Positions 42,604 to 51,761 of a stretch of DNA of 64,000 nt are shown here, in pieces. Origin of the DNA: CAVPHV01 sp963704825 (GTDB lineage: Bacteria > Actinomycetota > Acidimicrobiia > Spongiisociales > UBA5794); NCBI GenBank assembly GCA_963704825.1, contig CAVPHV010000017.1, forward strand, positions 1-64,000, given 5' to 3'. Every line of letters begins with the position of its first letter. The first letter of the stretch is position 1. The notes below the pieces were generated by a model. The model was not told the DNA's origin, searched no databases, and saw only the letters and a list, made by a program, of their open reading frames with translations. The position numbers were made by a program, and so were the translations under genes.

Positions 42604-44430
42604 ATGCGTGGGCCGTCCGGAGGAGTGTTGCGCAGGGGTCTGTTGATCTCGTTTCTGGTGAGTCTGGGGCTGGTGATCGTGCCGGCACAGGGTGAGGCCG
42701 GTTTCGAATCCAGTGGCGACCGGGGAAGCCGTGTTGCTGGTGGCAGCCAGTGGACCGACCAGTTCGGATCGAGCGATGACGATTGGAGCGGCGGTGTCGC
42801 CGCCGATGCTTCCGGGGCATACATCACCGGCGGCACCGACGGGGTGTTGCCGGGCCAGGAGGGTTCGGGTGGCCGCGACGTTTTCTTGCGCAAGTACGAC
42901 ACGACTGGCGAAGTGTTGTGGACCCGCCAATTTGGCACCACCTCGCTCGACAGTGGTAGAGCGGTAGTGGCGGATTCCTCGGGGGTATACGTCACCGGCC
43001 ACACGGTAGGGGTCTTCGAGGGCCAGGCCGGCTACGGGGGAAGCGACGGGTTTGTGCGCAAGTACGACGGGGAGGGCGAAGTGTTGTGGACCCGTCAGTT
43101 CGGCACCTCCGAGGACGATCAGGGCTACGGAGTCGCGGCGGACGCTTCTGGCGTGTACGTCGCCGGCCACACCAATGGGGTGTTGCCCGGCCAGGAGGGT
43201 TCGGGCAGCCGCGACGTGTTCGTGCGGAAGTACGACGCCGATGGCGAAGTGTTGTGGACCCGCCAGTTCGGCACCGACTCGGGTGATTCCTTCGGGCGCG
43301 TCGCGGCCGATGCCACCGGGGTGTACGTCACCGGGCACACGGTAGGGGTCTTCGAGGGCCAGGCCGGCTACGGGGGGAGCGACGGGTTTGTGCGCAAGTA
43401 CGACGGGGAGGGCGAAGTGTTGTGGACCCGTCAGTTCGGCACCACCGACGACGAACACATGCCGCAGATAGCGGTGGACGACTCCGGGGTGTACGTGACC
43501 GGGTCCATTTTGAGTGGAGTCCCGGGGGAGGGGAACGTCAAGGATGTCTTCTTGCGCAAGTACGGTGCAGGCGGCGACCTCGCCTGGGAACGCCTGATCG
43601 ACACCGGCGCCGACGATCACGGCGGAGGGGTGGCGGTGGACGCTTCCGGCGTGTACGTCACCGGCCACACCGACGGGGTGTTCCCGGGCCAGGCCGATCC
43701 CGGTGCCAAGGACGTGTTCGTGCGCAAGTACGACGCGCTGGGGGGAGTGTTGTGGACCCGCCAGCTCGGTACCTCCGGCCGCGACTACAGCGGAGGGGTG
43801 GCGGTGGACGCGTCCGGGATCTATCTCACCGGGCACACGAAGGGCCAGTTCCCGGGCCAGACCAAATCCGGATACCTCGATGTCTTCACGCTCAAGGTCG
43901 GAACCGGTGCATGCAAGGGTTGGGAGGTGACCATCGAGGGAACCGAGGAATCCGACACTCTGGTCGGCACGCCGGGCGACGACGTCATCGACGGGAAAGG
44001 CGGCGACGACATCCTCCTCGGCAAGGGCGGCAACGACGTCATCTGCGGCGGTGACGGCGCCGACTTCCTTGCCGGAGGCCCCGGCAAAGACATTCTATGG
44101 GGACAGGGAGGCCGCGACCTCCTGCAGGGCAGGGCCGGCAACGATGTGCTGTTCGGCGGCTCCCACTCGGACCGGCTCAACGGGGCGAGGGGAGACGACC
44201 TCGTCAACGGCGGCAATGGCAACCGCAACCGTCTCTGGGGTGGCCCTGGGGGCGACCGGATCTCAGGTGGACCGGGCGACGATTTGCTGATGGGCGGCGA
44301 CGACGACGACACCCTGTTGGCCAAGAACGGCGATGACATCCTCGACGGCGGCGACGGGATCGACATCCTGAGGGGTGGCCGCGGTACCGACACCTGCACC
44401 AACGGCGAGATCTTGACCGAGTGCGAATAG
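42604..44430 (+). CDS. Secreted SBBP-repeat and RTX-type calcium-binding protein
   Basis: A 608-residue exported protein. A signal peptide (LLISFLVSLGLVIVPAQG) is followed by about seven 56-residue SBBP-type beta-propeller repeats of the form D.SGVYVTGHT.GVF.GQ, GG.D.FVRKYD..GEVLWTRQFGT. From about residue 445 there are nine or so RTX nonapeptides (GGDDILLGKGGNDVICGGDGAD), which bind Ca2+ outside the cell and drive folding. There is no adjacent type I secretion system, so Sec export is likely. Two repeats two units apart are nearly identical in DNA (42985-43107 and 43321-43443), a sign of recent duplication. It stands alone within the rearranged segment. Confidence 0.82.
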   Translation: MRGPSGGVLRRGLLISFLVSLGLVIVPAQGEAGFESSGDRGSRVAGGSQWTDQFGSSDDDWSGGVAADASGAYITGGTDGVLPGQEGSGGRDVFLRKYDTTGEVLWTRQFGTTSLDSGRAVVADSSGVYVTGHTVGVFEGQAGYGGSDGFVRKYDGEGEVLWTRQFGTSEDDQGYGVAADASGVYVAGHTNGVLPGQEGSGSRDVFVRKYDADGEVLWTRQFGTDSGDSFGRVAADATGVYVTGHTVGVFEGQAGYGGSDGFVRKYDGEGEVLWTRQFGTTDDEHMPQIAVDDSGVYVTGSILSGVPGEGNVKDVFLRKYGAGGDLAWERLIDTGADDHGGGVAVDASGVYVTGHTDGVFPGQADPGAKDVFVRKYDALGGVLWTRQLGTSGRDYSGGVAVDASGIYLTGHTKGQFPGQTKSGYLDVFTLKVGTGACKGWEVTIEGTEESDTLVGTPGDDVIDGKGGDDILLGKGGNDVICGGDGADFLAGGPGKDILWGQGGRDLLQGRAGNDVLFGGSHSDRLNGARGDDLVNGGNGNRNRLWGGPGGDRISGGPGDDLLMGGDDDDTLLAKNGDDILDGGDGIDILRGGRGTDTCTNGEILTECE

Positions 44431-44940
44431 GCAAGCTTGGGCGGCCGTCCGTGGGGGGAGTCTGGGTCTCCGGTCTGCCGGACACGGGATCGGTGAGGTG
44501 CCGGACATGGAAACGCGATGCTCGAACGCGGTTGTCATACGGCGCTCGGACTGGGCCGATGCGGCGAGGCGAGATCTGGTTTGCCCCGCTCCGCCCCGTC
44601 TCAGGAAGCGACTGATACGGAGACCACGCCTACGCCATCGACCCCGTCTTCGACCTCACCCTCCCAACCCGACCCGCTTCCATGGTGGAAGATTGGGCTG
44701 GGCATTGTGGGCGGCCTGGTTCTCTTGGTCTTCTTGGCGCTCCTCGCCTTCCTTGCTTTCCTAGCCGAGGCCTTCGACGACCTCGACCAGTATGGGGGTA
44801 TTGAGTGTGGGCGGGTCTCAGCCCGACGGTCGTGGTCGAGTCCCGTGACGCTCGGCAAGCCCGGTGCTCCCACGTGGAGTCCTCCGAGGAGCAGGGTCGA
44901 AAGGTGCACGCATCGCCGCCATGCGGCATATGGTGACGGT
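44431..44940. other. Gene fragments: MazF-like N-terminus and membrane segment
   Basis: Two scraps are seen. At 44559-44615 an ATG frame reads MRRGEIWFAPLRPVSGS then stops, very like the first 17 residues of MazF/PemK toxins. From about 44608 to 44805, in another frame, a Thr/Pro/Ser-rich linker is followed by WWKIGLGIVGGLVLLVFL, a membrane helix, and an acidic tail. Neither has a complete gene. They look like the debris of recombination. Confidence 0.4.
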
Positions 44941-45153
44941 GTGACACGCCGCAAGACACCGGGCCCGGCCCCCGGCGAGGGTGCCCGGCGCACGAAACCG
45001 GCTGCCGGATCCGACGAGTACATCGTGTACGGCGACCCGGATTCCGGCATGCAACAGTTTGAGGATGACCGGGATTGGCATCACGACCAGCGCCGTGCTG
45101 AGGGCTACGACGCATGCCCTGAGTGCGGTACCCGGCTGGGGTCATCGGACTGA
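44941..45153 (+). CDS. Small hypothetical protein with CxxC
   Basis: A 70-residue frame from GTG 44941: a basic N-terminus, YIVYGDPDSGMQQFEDDRDWHHDQRRAEGY, and CPECGT near the end. The CPEC pair could be half of a zinc ribbon. It is not recognised. It precedes the MucR-like remnant by seven bases and could be a partner or a fragment. Confidence 0.4.
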   Translation: MTRRKTPGPAPGEGARRTKPAAGSDEYIVYGDPDSGMQQFEDDRDWHHDQRRAEGYDACPECGTRLGSSD

Positions 45154-45160
45154 CTTGATC

Positions 45161-45332
45161 GTGACGACCTCACCCAACCCGATCCACGGCGACCTCGGTG
45201 TTCTCCGCGACGACGGCGAGGAGGTCCAATGCCACGTCTGCGCCGAGTGGTTCATGCACCTCCCTGCGCACACGTACCAACCTCACCGCTGACGCCTATC
45301 GCAGTCGGTACGGCCTGCCGCTGGGACGCTGA
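45161..45332 (+). pseudogene. MucR/Ros-like zinc-finger regulator, frame-broken
   Basis: Frame 1 gives GVLRDDGEEVQCHVCAEW, then FMHLPAHTYQPH with a C-x2-C...H..H finger, and stops at 45290-45292. The next frame continues LTADAYRSRYGLPLGR up to 45332. Together they match the core of actinobacterial MucR/Ros-like proteins (finger, then LTADEYR..YGLP). The break is near a CTCAC/CTCACC repeat, so slippage is likely. Confidence 0.55.
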
Positions 45333-45479
45333 AGAAGACGCCACGGCTCGAAGAGTCCGGCCTCCGTCAATCGACGAGGAGCGCGAGGATGTTGGCAACC
45401 TGACCTAGGGGCAGTCATGGGAGCAAGAGGTAACCGCGGGAACGTCGAGCACTTTTCTGAGGAGGTCTGTGAGGGGTGA

Positions 45480-46166
45480 GTGGTGGAGCAACCCTGGCGC
45501 ATCGGCCTCGCCGTGGCGGTGATCGCCGCGTTGGTCGGAGGCATCGTCTGGTTCAGTGAGCCCTCGGGAGGCAACCCACCGACGGTGGCGTCGACGTCGG
45601 CGACCACTACGACGACCGGAGGCGACGGATCGTCGACTTCCTCTCCTGACCAGACGGCTGCCGCTTCGAGCACGTCGACGCCGGCAACGGCCGCGCCGTC
45701 GCCGGAAGCTGCCGTCCTCGAGGCGACGGATCGCGCCCTGGCCGCATGGGTCGAGTTCGCGGTGACGGGAGACCTGACGCTGGTTTCGGGACTCTTCGTT
45801 GCGCACGGCCCCCAGCTCGAACAGCTCCGCGGCGAGGGGGCGGCGCTGTTGGCCGAGCCGCTGAGGCCTCCGCCGTACGTGTTCGAGCTGCGCGATCCGG
45901 TGGTGACGATGGAGGACCCGGGCGAGGCGAACCTTGCCGCGCAGGTCGTGATGACGAGGCCCGGCGATCCGCCCCAAGAGCTCGACTGGCGGATCCACCT
46001 GCATCAGATCGACGGCACCTGGCAGCTGCGGACGGTTGAGCCTTGGCGGCGCAGCACACGAGATCCAACCGTCGTGTGGGGGAATGCAGCCTCGGCAGCC
46101 TGCTACTGCTCGGCGGCGGGCTCGGCCGACATTGTGGAGAGGATGATCGACAACCACGGTGCATAG
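45480..46166 (+). CDS. Membrane-anchored hypothetical protein (intact copy)
   Basis: A 228-residue protein. A short N-terminus with one helix (IGLAVAVIAALVGGIVWF) is followed by a Thr/Ser/Pro-rich linker of about 50 residues and an external domain (AVLEATDRALAAWVEFAVTGDLTLVSGLFVAHGPQLEQL..YVFELRDPVVTMEDPGEANLAAQVVMTRPGDPPQELDWRIHL..TWQLRTVEPW). The domain looks NTF2-like. A broken copy follows the tad genes at 41369, so it may belong to pilus function. Its last 64 bases overlap the end of the opposite gene, and the final residues (after TVEPW) are unlike a normal C-terminus, so a stop may have been lost. Start is GTG 45480 or 45483. Confidence 0.65.
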   Translation: MVEQPWRIGLAVAVIAALVGGIVWFSEPSGGNPPTVASTSATTTTTGGDGSSTSSPDQTAAASSTSTPATAAPSPEAAVLEATDRALAAWVEFAVTGDLTLVSGLFVAHGPQLEQLRGEGAALLAEPLRPPPYVFELRDPVVTMEDPGEANLAAQVVMTRPGDPPQELDWRIHLHQIDGTWQLRTVEPWRRSTRDPTVVWGNAASAACYCSAAGSADIVERMIDNHGA

Positions 46167-49100
46167 GCGGCCGGAGCTGCTTCGATGCGAGCCTCGAGTT
46201 CGGCAAGGCCAACCCACTCGAACTGCGCAACCTCGATCGGGTTCGGATTGGGGACGGCGTCGGTCAATCCCACGAATACGTGGGTCAGCTCTCTTTCCTC
46301 GAACTCGCTGCTCGGGTCTCGGGCGGTGTAGAGAACGCTCCGTAGCTCTTCGAGGTCGGCTTCGATTCCCAACTCCTCCATGAGGCGCCGTCGTGCTGCC
46401 TCCAGCGGTGGTTCGCCGGGATGGGGGTGGGTGCAACAAGTGTTGGCCCAGACGAGGGGGAAGAGGGGCTTGTGCTCTGAGCGGCGCTGGATCAAGAGTC
46501 GGTCTTCATCATCGAAGAGGAGCACGGACACCGCCCGATGCGTCGTGGTTCCGCGACGGTGGGCGGCGACCTTCTCTGTGACGCCGTACTCACGGTCGTC
46601 GTCGTCGACGAGCACCACCCATTCCAAGCCCGCTAGCGAGCGGTTCGACTCCTCTGCGATCGTGTCGAGCGCCATCCACATCGCGGGGTCTGCCATATAC
46701 CCGGAGTGGCCGCGGGCCTCGGGATCGAGCTGGAATCTGGCAACTTCCTCGAGTGGGTCGGCGAGGCGAACATCGGGCAGTTCCCTCGCCCCCGTCTCGC
46801 TGAGGTCGAGGTCGGCCACCAAGGCCGGGGATGGATGATCGGCAGGGTGGGGTCTCTCCTGCGCCCCATAGACGGGATTCCCGATAGGGTCGGTCAGCCT
46901 CCAGTAGTTGAGCCATCCGGCGTCGGCGACGTCACGGGTTGGACCTAGCCCCTGCGCGCAGTAGTCGAACAGCGATCGTGGGAAGTAGCGAGGAAAGAAA
47001 CGCGAGTAGAAACGGGTCAACGGGCTTCCGTGGGTGACCAGACGGACCCGGGGCCAGACATCGGCGCGTAGCGATGCGATCGCAGCGAGACTCAACACGG
47101 AGCCCTGGCTGTGGCCGGAGAGTATGGCCGCACCCGCCGTCGGCTTCTGACCGGGATCACCTGCCGGAGTCTCCAACGCATTGGTGGCGATCTCGGTGAT
47201 TCTTGACTGGATCTCGGGCACGGCGCGCACTGCATATGCCGGAGGGGCGAAGGGATGAAACGAGCGAGGCCAGAAGCTCGCAACATCCCACACGATCCCA
47301 ACTCTGGTCCGAAGCGCGTGGTCCTTGAGTCCGCTGCGCACCGCGATGAACGCTCCAAGAGCGACACCAAGGGCGATCCACGAGGCGACCTGAACGATCC
47401 CGCGCCAATTTGCGGGTGCGGTGTCGTCGATCCACGTCTGGTAGTCCGAGCCGTGGGTTGCGACAAGATGAAGAACGAGGGCCGCCGCCCCGGCAACGAG
47501 CAACATCGCAGCTACGGTGACCACCACGTCGAGCGCCTGGACCGCCTGCGGAAGGACTTCCTTCTTCGGCCATGGCGTCCCGTCGGCGCGGACCAGGAGT
47601 CCGTTGCGGATGAGGAGATACCACGCGGCAAAGCCTGCCACGACGGCAATCAGCATGGCGGCAAAGGCGACGGCGAGCCATTCGTAGATCCCCGTTGCCC
47701 TCAGGGCGAAGGCGTCTCCCCCACGGTCCAGGAGGTCAACCAACCAGATGACCAGACCGGAGAAGGCGCCCATGATGATGGCGAGAGCCAACACGGCAAC
47801 GGCGGCAGGACCGTTCCAGCGCCACCCGTCGAACGGGAACCGTGCCAGCCAAGCGACGGCCATCACTACCCACGACAGCCAAACGAGGCCATAGAACCAC
47901 TCAGGTCGACCCAGCCACGCCTCAAGTCCGCGACCGGCGAGGATCAGGGCGACGGGGAGGAGGACCAACAGGAGCCGTGCCCGCGGGCGGCTCGCCGGGC
48001 CAGCGTTGTTGAACCACCCTTCCTTGGTCTGCACGAGGTTGATGACGGTGAGGATGGCAACAGACAGCAGAACCGGCGTCATCCGTGGCCAGTCGGTTCC
48101 AAACGGTGCGGCCGTGTTGCGGGTTGCCCATGCGACGATTGGTGCCAGCCCGCACGTTGCCAGGAACACCGTCAGACGCCATGGATCGGCGGCTCCGGTA
48201 CTTTGCACCGGTTGCTTCCTCAGCAGTTTCGCGACTGGCTTTGGCAGCCCCAGCACGGCGAGCGCCATGAGGGCTGCCCCCGGGCCGACCCAGATCGCCC
48301 ACGGCCACAACACGATGAGCACCAACATCAAGGGGACGAGCATCTGGTCGAGATAGATCTGGCGCCAATGGAACCAGCGCACCATCTGCACGATCGAGAA
48401 CATGAAGATCAAGACTGCGCCGATTCCGAGCAGTTGGATCGGAGCCCAGCCGAATCCCCAGAGATCGGTGCTTGGCGATAGTGGGTTCTCGAGGGAGAGC
48501 CCGCTCTGGAGTGGTTGGAACAGCATCGTGTCGGAGAGATCGAGACGCCAGGTGAGCCAGGCCGACACGATGAGCAGTGTGATCGATGAGATCAACACCA
48601 CCAATGAGAACCTGGAGAACCAGGTGACATCATCCCCGAGCAGCCGTCGTGAGGTGAAGGTTGCTGCGCCAACGCCAAGCGCGGCTACGGCTGCCAGGAC
48701 GATCGATAGCCCGAGGACGGTAGAGCCGGCAAGATCTGGGACGACGTCGACCCTGAAGTGTCGCTCGAATTCGCCGGCAGCGCGACCGAGCAATCCGGAA
48801 AGAATCAGCAATGCCGCCGCAACATGGAGGCGAGCCAGGTCCCGTTGCCACGTCGAGGTGTACCAGAAGCGGGTGAGGCCGATAACGGAGCCGGCGTCTT
48901 CTGCGGCGTTGCTGGAAATCCTGTCGTGGGTTTCGTCCCGGTAGGAGTCGTATCGGGTCCGGCTGATGCGGCCGAGGATCCAAAAGAACGCCAGTAGCGC
49001 CAGTGGGAGGAGCAGGCCCACGAGGATTCGTCGCCCCGGATGGTTGGCGAAGAACTCGGCGTTGAAGGGTTCCATGTACCAACGGTCGGCGCGACACACC

Positions 49101-49561
49101 GCAATTCCGCCACACTGAAACGCCAACGTGTTCATCGACATGAGCGCCGCCCACATCACGTACATTGCAGTCGCTACGACGGCAATGAGTGCTACGAACA
49201 CCTCATGCCATTTGGTGCCCCGCGTCCGATTCCACGTATCGGTTGTGTAGTCAGTTGGGGTCGTGTACGTGCGCGGCGGCTCCACCATCCACCCCGACAG
49301 ATTCACGAGGGAGAAGGGGAGGAGCAGGACCCAAAACGCTCGACTGCGGCTTCGTGCCGTGAGGCCGCCCCACGAGTATGCCTCCACTGTTCTTCCCGAC
49401 TGCGGGATAGCGCCTCGGAACATACCGGCCTTGTCGTCGCCGGTGACCTGGCGGACCCCGCTCTGCTCGAGGAGAGCCTCCGGCGTCGTTCCGCCCACGC
49501 CGTGGACGCGGATCTCGGTAACTCCCGGCTCAGGTCGAAGGTGGTGGGTAACAGCAGCCAT
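46103..49561 (-). CDS. Polytopic membrane hydrolase-like protein fused to isopentenyl-diphosphate isomerase
   Basis: A single 1152-codon frame. Residues 1-60 (TEIRVHGVGGTTPEALLEQSGV) match the start of large actinobacterial lipase-like membrane proteins. About 14 helices lie between residues 75 and 730. An alpha/beta-hydrolase-type nucleophile motif SGHSQGS is near residue 815, with VTHGSPLTRFYSRFFP after it. Residues 980-1152 are a full type 1 Idi (Nudix fold): VLVDDDDREYG, AHRRG..HRAVSVLLF, NTCCTHPHPGE with Cys1043 and His1045, and E-R-E (1089-1091). Known Idi interconverts IPP and DMAPP. No stop or ribosome-binding site separates the parts. ATG 49561 is 132 bp from the divergent UbiA-UbiA gene. 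Confidence 0.85.
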   Translation of the reverse strand: MAAVTHHLRPEPGVTEIRVHGVGGTTPEALLEQSGVRQVTGDDKAGMFRGAIPQSGRTVEAYSWGGLTARSRSRAFWVLLLPFSLVNLSGWMVEPPRTYTTPTDYTTDTWNRTRGTKWHEVFVALIAVVATAMYVMWAALMSMNTLAFQCGGIAVCRADRWYMEPFNAEFFANHPGRRILVGLLLPLALLAFFWILGRISRTRYDSYRDETHDRISSNAAEDAGSVIGLTRFWYTSTWQRDLARLHVAAALLILSGLLGRAAGEFERHFRVDVVPDLAGSTVLGLSIVLAAVAALGVGAATFTSRRLLGDDVTWFSRFSLVVLISSITLLIVSAWLTWRLDLSDTMLFQPLQSGLSLENPLSPSTDLWGFGWAPIQLLGIGAVLIFMFSIVQMVRWFHWRQIYLDQMLVPLMLVLIVLWPWAIWVGPGAALMALAVLGLPKPVAKLLRKQPVQSTGAADPWRLTVFLATCGLAPIVAWATRNTAAPFGTDWPRMTPVLLSVAILTVINLVQTKEGWFNNAGPASRPRARLLLVLLPVALILAGRGLEAWLGRPEWFYGLVWLSWVVMAVAWLARFPFDGWRWNGPAAVAVLALAIIMGAFSGLVIWLVDLLDRGGDAFALRATGIYEWLAVAFAAMLIAVVAGFAAWYLLIRNGLLVRADGTPWPKKEVLPQAVQALDVVVTVAAMLLVAGAAALVLHLVATHGSDYQTWIDDTAPANWRGIVQVASWIALGVALGAFIAVRSGLKDHALRTRVGIVWDVASFWPRSFHPFAPPAYAVRAVPEIQSRITEIATNALETPAGDPGQKPTAGAAILSGHSQGSVLSLAAIASLRADVWPRVRLVTHGSPLTRFYSRFFPRYFPRSLFDYCAQGLGPTRDVADAGWLNYWRLTDPIGNPVYGAQERPHPADHPSPALVADLDLSETGARELPDVRLADPLEEVARFQLDPEARGHSGYMADPAMWMALDTIAEESNRSLAGLEWVVLVDDDDREYGVTEKVAAHRRGTTTHRAVSVLLFDDEDRLLIQRRSEHKPLFPLVWANTCCTHPHPGEPPLEAARRRLMEELGIEADLEELRSVLYTARDPSSEFEERELTHVFVGLTDAVPNPNPIEVAQFEWVGLAELEARIEAAPAAYAPWLSIILSTMSAEPAAEQ

Positions 49562-49693
49562 AGCTACTCCCTGGCGGTGCCTTGTCGTTCGTCTCCCCGG
49601 CTGCGGTCTGTGACCGCAGCGACACTCTCAGTTCAAGTCTACGCGAGGTGTGCTGAGCCCACGGACGATTGCTGGGTGGTTAGGTTGTTGGGG

Positions 49694-51595
49694 ATGGGCG
49701 TCGGTAGCGACATGAGCAAGGTCCACGGCATGGTGGACGCGAGTGCGAGGTTCGTTCGGCTCTTCTCGCTGGGAGCGACCCTCCTGTACCTCCTTGTTGG
49801 GGTCGGGACCGGCGGGAGCAGGGTCACCACACAGGTTGTTGTGTCGTCCCTGCTGATCGGTCTCGCGTTTCACGTTTTTGCCGACGTGGGCAATGACGTC
49901 ATGGACCTGCCGATCGACCGGACGGAGAAGAGGCGGCGATCCAGCCCTTTGGTGCGCGGGATGATTTCGCCGGAGTGGGCGCTGTTGATCGCCCTGGGGA
50001 TGCTTCCACTCATGTTTGCCCTCGTGGGCCGATCCGAATCGAATCAAGGCGAGTTGTGGCCGTTGATTGCTGCCATCACCCTGATCGGGTTGTACAACTT
50101 TGCCGGCAAGGTCGTGCCGATTCCGCTCATTTCAGATGTGGTTCAGGGCTGTGGCTGGGGAGCCCTGGTCGTCACCGGCGCCGCGCTTGCCGGCGGTGCG
50201 ACGGGGACAACTGCTTGGGCTGCTGCGGCTGTTGTGGTCTACATCGTGATGGTGAATGGCATTCACGGCGCTATCAGGGACTCAGAGAACGACCTACGCG
50301 CTGGGGGGCACACGACTGCGTTGTTGCTTGGAGCGACGGCTGGTGCAGAACACGGCGTTGTCGTGCCCGCCACCGTTGTTGTCCTGGGTGCGTCCTTGCA
50401 GGTGGCCTTTGGCTTTGCGCTGGCAGGGTTTGTAGCGGCGGTGCCTGGCGAGATTGGTCGTCTCCCAGTCGCCGTCGTGTCGGCCTGGGCGCTCTATGCC
50501 CTGTCGTGCGTCGCCCTCATATCTGCCTATCGGGCTCGCGCCTCGCTGAGGCAAGCGATGAAGTACGGAACGTGGCACCTCTTCTTGCTGCCTGCCGCGC
50601 TGTTGGCAGCAGCCACGGTCCTCATGGCCGGTTGGGTGGTGGTCGTGACGTTTGGTGCCTTTCTCTTGCCCCCGCTCGCTTTCGCTTGGGCGGTGCGCGG
50701 GAGCAGTTTCGACGTTCCGGCCACGTCCCTCGCCGGATCCGCATCTCTCCGACGTCCGTCGCGGCGAGGTCGACTTGTCGGTCTGTGGGAAATGACAAGG
50801 CCCGGCACGCCACTCGCTGGTGCGGCTCTTGTCGCTGTGGGCGCGGTGCTGCGCGATGCACCTACGAGGGCGACGTTGGCACTGATGGTTGCGACCGCGC
50901 TCGCCATCGCGGCTGCGAATGTCTTCAACGATCGGTGCGATGTGGCAGCGGATGCTGTCAACCGTCCTGACCGCCCCCTGATCTCCGGACCCACGGCGGG
51001 TAACGACGCTGACAAGTTCGTGTTGGCCGCAGCGGTCGGCTCCGTCCTGGTATCGGCTGTGGTCGGAGTCGAAGCGTGTCTGGCGACGAGCCTGTTGTTG
51101 GTCGTGGGGCTGCTCTACTCCCTGGCATTGCGGCGCGTGGCGTTTGTAGGCCAGCTCGTCGTGGCCGCTCTGTTTGCTGCACCCGTTCTCTACGGCGCAA
51201 GGCTCGCCGGCGGCGAGGTGGGCACTCAGCACTGGATTGCCGCTGGATTGGTGGTCGCCTACGTCTTCTCGCGTGAGGTTCTCAAGAGTGTCCCCGATCG
51301 TCATGGTGATGTTGCTGCCGGGTACCACACGCCGGCAACGGTGCTTGGCGAGTCGGGCGCACTCGTCGCCTTCCGTTGGGCTTCGGCGCTTTTCTGTATC
51401 GCTTCGCTTGCCGCATATCTCTACGTCGACGACCGGTGGTATCTCGTGGCATCAATCCTGTTTGCGGTAGTGCCCGCGCTCAGAACCGTGTTCATGGTCA
51501 GGGGTTCGCCCAGCCTCCAGGTGGTCAACACCGCCATTGCGTTCAGCGGACTTGTCTTCACGTCAGGGATCGTGCCGCTGCTACTGCTCCGCTAG
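49694..51595 (+). CDS. Tandem double UbiA-type prenyltransferase
   Basis: A 633-residue membrane protein with two UbiA-fold halves. Half 1 (about 1-320) has NDVMDLPID, an NDxxDxxxD motif (Asn67, Asp68, Asp71, Asp75), and RDSENDLRAGGHTT (Asp196-Asp200). Half 2 (about 360-633) has NDRCDVAAD (412-420) with NRPDRPLISG and a second DxxxD, PDRHGD (Asp535, Asp539), followed by GYHTPATVLGE. Each half has 8-9 helices. UbiA enzymes move prenyl chains from prenyl diphosphates to acceptors using Mg2+ at these Asp clusters, and both halves keep them. The ATG at 49694 is used; ATGs at 49712 and 49730 are possible. Confidence 0.85.
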   Translation: MGVGSDMSKVHGMVDASARFVRLFSLGATLLYLLVGVGTGGSRVTTQVVVSSLLIGLAFHVFADVGNDVMDLPIDRTEKRRRSSPLVRGMISPEWALLIALGMLPLMFALVGRSESNQGELWPLIAAITLIGLYNFAGKVVPIPLISDVVQGCGWGALVVTGAALAGGATGTTAWAAAAVVVYIVMVNGIHGAIRDSENDLRAGGHTTALLLGATAGAEHGVVVPATVVVLGASLQVAFGFALAGFVAAVPGEIGRLPVAVVSAWALYALSCVALISAYRARASLRQAMKYGTWHLFLLPAALLAAATVLMAGWVVVVTFGAFLLPPLAFAWAVRGSSFDVPATSLAGSASLRRPSRRGRLVGLWEMTRPGTPLAGAALVAVGAVLRDAPTRATLALMVATALAIAAANVFNDRCDVAADAVNRPDRPLISGPTAGNDADKFVLAAAVGSVLVSAVVGVEACLATSLLLVVGLLYSLALRRVAFVGQLVVAALFAAPVLYGARLAGGEVGTQHWIAAGLVVAYVFSREVLKSVPDRHGDVAAGYHTPATVLGESGALVAFRWASALFCIASLAAYLYVDDRWYLVASILFAVVPALRTVFMVRGSPSLQVVNTAIAFSGLVFTSGIVPLLLLR

Positions 51596-51761
51596 CGGTG
51601 GTGCATCGACGGTTTCGGCGGTCAACAGGCAGCGACCGCGGATCACGATGAACGCCATGGGGAGGAACGCCGACGTCGTCACCTGAGCGATCGTGACGGC
51701 TCCGGTGAGACAGCCGCTCCACAGATTTGCGATGCTTGGGCAACCCCATGAGGAGGAAAGG

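Noticed and set aside
47255..48481. Long plus-strand frame opposite the Idi-fusion gene
   Set aside because: Its residues (Asp, His, Gln, Arg-rich) are typical of an antisense shadow, while the minus strand has clear membrane helices.
49040..49693. N-terminal extension of the UbiA-UbiA frame
   Set aside because: It would overlap the start of the opposite gene by 500 bases and has no membrane-protein character; ATG 49694 fits the UbiA fold.
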